Below, piece by piece: positions 61,674-64,000 of a DNA stretch of 64,000 bases. The stretch lies in NCBI RefSeq assembly GCF_016908515.1, contig NZ_JAFBEA010000002.1:310001-374000 (forward strand). The letters are read 5' to 3'. Source of the stretch: Virgibacillus halotolerans (lineage in GTDB: Bacteria; Bacillota; Bacilli; Bacillales; Amphibacillaceae). Every line of letters starts with the position of its first letter. Position 1 is the stretch's first letter. The notes under the pieces are model-generated. The model was not told where the DNA came from. It worked only from the letters and a program-made list of their open reading frames with translations, and did not search any database. The translations under genes and the position numbers were made by a program.

Positions 61674-62497
61674 TCCTCTTCGCCATCCTTTATGAAATAT
61701 TTATATGTTGATTTAATTTTCCCTCGTTTTTCTACACGTAGCATAATCTCAAATAAAATAGAATTAATGAGAGATATTGTGACTGGTCCTTTATTAAACA
61801 ATGTTTTTTTACCAATGTTTATCGGAATAATGATATCGGCGTATTCAGCTACAGGTGATACACGGGAATCTGTTATACAAATAACTTTAATTCCCTTTAT
61901 TTTTGCTTCTTCCGCTAACCTGATTGTGTCGAGGGCATAACGATAGAACGAGAAAATGACAATGCAGGCCTTTTTTGGTAGTAAGTCAAGCAATCCTGCA
62001 TCATTTTCTGGCCGATATAAAGAAGCATTTCCCAAGGCATAATTTAGATTGAAATAGAACCAATGGGCGAAGGTAAATGAATGATAGTATCCAGCAACAA
62101 CTACCTTTTCACTATCAAGGATTGTCTCTACAGTAGTTTCCATACTTTCAGATTCCAAATCCTCTATGTTTTTCTCCAGATTCCTTATATCATTTTTCAT
62201 GTTTTTAGCAAAGCTATTAGCGTAGGATTCCGAAATCAATTCTTCATTAGGATTTTCATTTAAATAGAGCAGCTGCTGACGTACTTCCTTTTGAAGCGCA
62301 GAAAATCCAGTATAGCCCAGTGTATTACAGAATCTAATTACCATTGTTTCACTAACACCAATAATTTCGCCGACTTTTTTAGCGGGATGAATTGCGAATG
62401 TCATTGGTTCTGACAGAAGATGATCGGCTACTTTTTTTAATCCCTTTGTAAGTGTAGGGAATATCTCTTTTGTTTTCTTCAAGTAGATAGGGTCCAT
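61670..62497 (-). CDS. MurR/RpiR-family transcriptional regulator
   Basis: 275 aa. N-terminal HTH_6 (KVGEIIGVSETMVIRFCNTLG) and C-terminal SIS domain (KVVVAGYYHSFTFAHWFYFN; ICITDSRVSPVAEYADIII). SIS domains bind phosphosugars or other small ligands. It probably controls the amidohydrolase and the divergent transporter through overlapping promoters. ATG follows AAAGGAGGGA. Confidence 0.88.
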   Translation of the reverse strand: MDPIYLKKTKEIFPTLTKGLKKVADHLLSEPMTFAIHPAKKVGEIIGVSETMVIRFCNTLGYTGFSALQKEVRQQLLYLNENPNEELISESYANSFAKNMKNDIRNLEKNIEDLESESMETTVETILDSEKVVVAGYYHSFTFAHWFYFNLNYALGNASLYRPENDAGLLDLLPKKACIVIFSFYRYALDTIRLAEEAKIKGIKVICITDSRVSPVAEYADIIIPINIGKKTLFNKGPVTISLINSILFEIMLRVEKRGKIKSTYKYFIKDGEEE

Positions 62498-62536
62498 TGA
62501 ATCCCTCCTTTTTTGAAGTATTTACATTATTTAAAC

Positions 62537-62574
62537 TTGAATTAAAGTATAAACTCCATTATAATTTATTGCAA
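62537..62574. promoter_or_regulatory. Overlapping divergent promoters of the RpiR operon and the YfcC-like gene
   Basis: Plus strand: TTGAAT (62537-62542), 17 nt, TATAAT (62560-62565). Minus strand: TTGCAA (62569-62574), 17 nt, TATACT (62546-62551). The two promoters interlock in 38 bp, so polymerases exclude each other. Confidence 0.6.
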
Positions 62575-62664
62575 GTTATCGATTTTAAAAATACTAGTGA
62601 ACTACCGGGCTAAGGATTGACGAACATCAGCTACTAAAAGAATTATTTGAAAAGGAGGAAAAAA

Positions 62665-64000
62665 ATGAGCAGGAAACAGCAATCGGAACGAAAAGTTAAG
62701 AAGCAAATGGTATTACCGGATGCGTATGTAATCATTTTTGCTATTTTAATACTTGCAGCGATTTTAACTTATATTATTCCAGCGGGTACTTTTGAAAGAG
62801 AAACTGCTGAAAATGGCATTTCTGTAATCATCCCTGATAGCTATGAGAGGGTGGACCAAGCTTCTACTAGTATCATTGAAGTCTTTACTTCTATACAGGA
62901 AGGTATGATCGGTGGAGCGGGGTTAATCTTTCTCGTATTGACCATTGGTGGTTCATTTGCAGTAATAGAAAAAACAGGGGCAATAGATAGTCTGATTATG
63001 AGAACCATAGCTAAAACGAAAAATAAGGAATGGGTACTTATCATCATTGTTGCAGCATTGTTTTCTGTCTTTGGTGGATTGGGGATAATTGCTAATGCAG
63101 TAATTGCGTTCATTCCAATTGGTATTATTTTAGCTAGAGCAATGAAAATGGATGCTATTGTTGGCGTGGCTATTATATATCTTGGCGCATATTCGGGTTT
63201 TGCTATTGGCTTCCTTGACCCAATGACTACTGGATTTGCTCAGCAAATTGCTCAATTACCATTGTTTTCCGGAATCGGTTATCGAATCATTATCTACATA
63301 ACAATTGTAGCCTCTACCATTGCTTATATTTTGTGGTATGCAAATAGGGTAAAGAAAGATCCGGAACGAAGTATATTAGGTAGTAATAGATTTCCGAAAA
63401 ACGATGATAAAGATATGGATGAGGTATCATCCACGTTAACTACTAAACATAAACTAGTGCTTGGGCTATTGATTGTAGGTATTGGTATTTATGTATACGG
63501 TGTTTTCAATTTAGAATGGGCAATCAATGAAATGGCAGGCATATTTATCATAATTGCAATTGGTACTGCGATTATTGATAGAATGGGTGCAAATAAACTA
63601 GTTGAGGTATTCATCAATGGAAGTAAGAGCGTTATTTATGGAGCGTTGATTATTGGTATGGCAAGATCGATTGTTGTTGTGTTAGAAAATGGCTTAGTAC
63701 TGGATACGATTGTGCAAGGAATGGCAAATGCAATGGGATCATTTTCTAGTGTAACAGGTGCTATCGTAATGTTTATCGGTAATGGGTTGTTTAATTTAAT
63801 TGTTTCCTCTGGTAGTGGTCAGGCTGCGATTGTCATGCCAATCATGACACCGCTTGCCGATATAATGGAAATTCCAAGACAGGTTGCTGTACAAGCTTAC
63901 GCCATGGGGGACGGATTTACAAACATCATTACACCATTGTCTGGTGTCCTCATGGCGAATCTAGCAATTGCTGGTATACCGTGGATAAAATGGATTAAGT
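62665..64000 (+). CDS. YfcC-family carboxylate/amino-acid carrier (3' truncated by window)
   Basis: 445 residues are visible, open to the window end. Many hydrophobic segments with Gly-rich hairpin stretches: LTIGGSFAVIEKTGAID, LFSVFGGLGIIANAVIAFIP and NLIVSSGSGQAAIVMPIM, as in the YfcC/DcuC/arginine-ornithine carrier group. ATG 62665 follows AAAGGAGG. Divergent from an M20 amidohydrolase, so it likely takes up that enzyme's substrate or exports a product. Confidence 0.85.
   Translation, partial: MSRKQQSERKVKKQMVLPDAYVIIFAILILAAILTYIIPAGTFERETAENGISVIIPDSYERVDQASTSIIEVFTSIQEGMIGGAGLIFLVLTIGGSFAVIEKTGAIDSLIMRTIAKTKNKEWVLIIIVAALFSVFGGLGIIANAVIAFIPIGIILARAMKMDAIVGVAIIYLGAYSGFAIGFLDPMTTGFAQQIAQLPLFSGIGYRIIIYITIVASTIAYILWYANRVKKDPERSILGSNRFPKNDDKDMDEVSSTLTTKHKLVLGLLIVGIGIYVYGVFNLEWAINEMAGIFIIIAIGTAIIDRMGANKLVEVFINGSKSVIYGALIIGMARSIVVVLENGLVLDTIVQGMANAMGSFSSVTGAIVMFIGNGLFNLIVSSGSGQAAIVMPIMTPLADIMEIPRQVAVQAYAMGDGFTNIITPLSGVLMANLAIAGIPWIKWIK

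Overview
The window is low-GC Gram-positive DNA, most likely from a salt- or alkali-tolerant member of the Bacillaceae of the Virgibacillus/Oceanobacillus kind. This rests on strong Shine-Dalgarno sites with frequent GTG/TTG starts, an S-box (SAM-I) riboswitch, CcpA-type cre sites, Bacillus-type Fur boxes, a gbsR/gbsA glycine-betaine module and a bacillibactin operon. Genus is an inference. No rRNA, tRNA or CRISPR array was seen. Both ends cut a gene: larA on the left and a YfcC-type carrier on the right.

1-9.5 kb: end of a lactate racemase operon (larA-larE); a minus-strand amine/amino-acid oxidation operon (SSS symporter, 33-aa membrane protein, DadA-like and sarcosine-oxidase-like flavoenzymes); a small HMA protein; a BASS-family transporter; and a receiver-like AraC regulator. 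9.5-15.2 kb: histidine degradation (hutU, hutI, a YjiH-type membrane protein, hutG) with a cre-like site over the hutU start region. hutG has no normal start codon for its full-length form. 15.3-21.6 kb: a methyltransferase, a TsuA/TsuB-like thiosulfate uptake pair, an orphan LuxR-type regulator without the phosphoacceptor Asp, and an aminotransferase/permease pair.

21.7-25.7 kb: a SAM-riboswitch-controlled metN-metI-metQ operon with an FMN alpha-hydroxy-acid oxidase inserted between metI and metQ. This arrangement suggests use of the hydroxy analogue of methionine. 25.9-30.0 kb: a citrate/malate-type two-component system and a DASS dicarboxylate transporter with a perfect cre site. 30.0-30.4 kb: a type I toxin-antitoxin candidate (27-aa toxin against a convergent RNA). 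30.9-33.5 kb: two zinc-ribbon membrane proteins, the second TcaA/YvbJ-like.

33.8-48.9 kb: a Fur-boxed bacillibactin operon, dhbA-C-E-[nested palindromic repeats]-B-F-mbtH-MFS exporter-sfp. The DhbF adenylation pockets read as the known glycine and threonine codes, so the product should be bacillibactin, (DHB-Gly-Thr)3. 49-53.7 kb: osmoprotection, with gbsR divergent from gbsA, two betaine-binding lipoproteins lacking ABC partners, and a duplicated operator-like repeat. 53.8-62.5 kb: aminopeptidase C, a broken pRiA4b-type gene, a YdhR-like protein, a nitronate monooxygenase-like protein, an MBL hydrolase, an SDR plus two MaoC-type hydratases, and an M20 amidohydrolase with an RpiR regulator. 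The last two are divergent from the truncated YfcC carrier through overlapping promoters.
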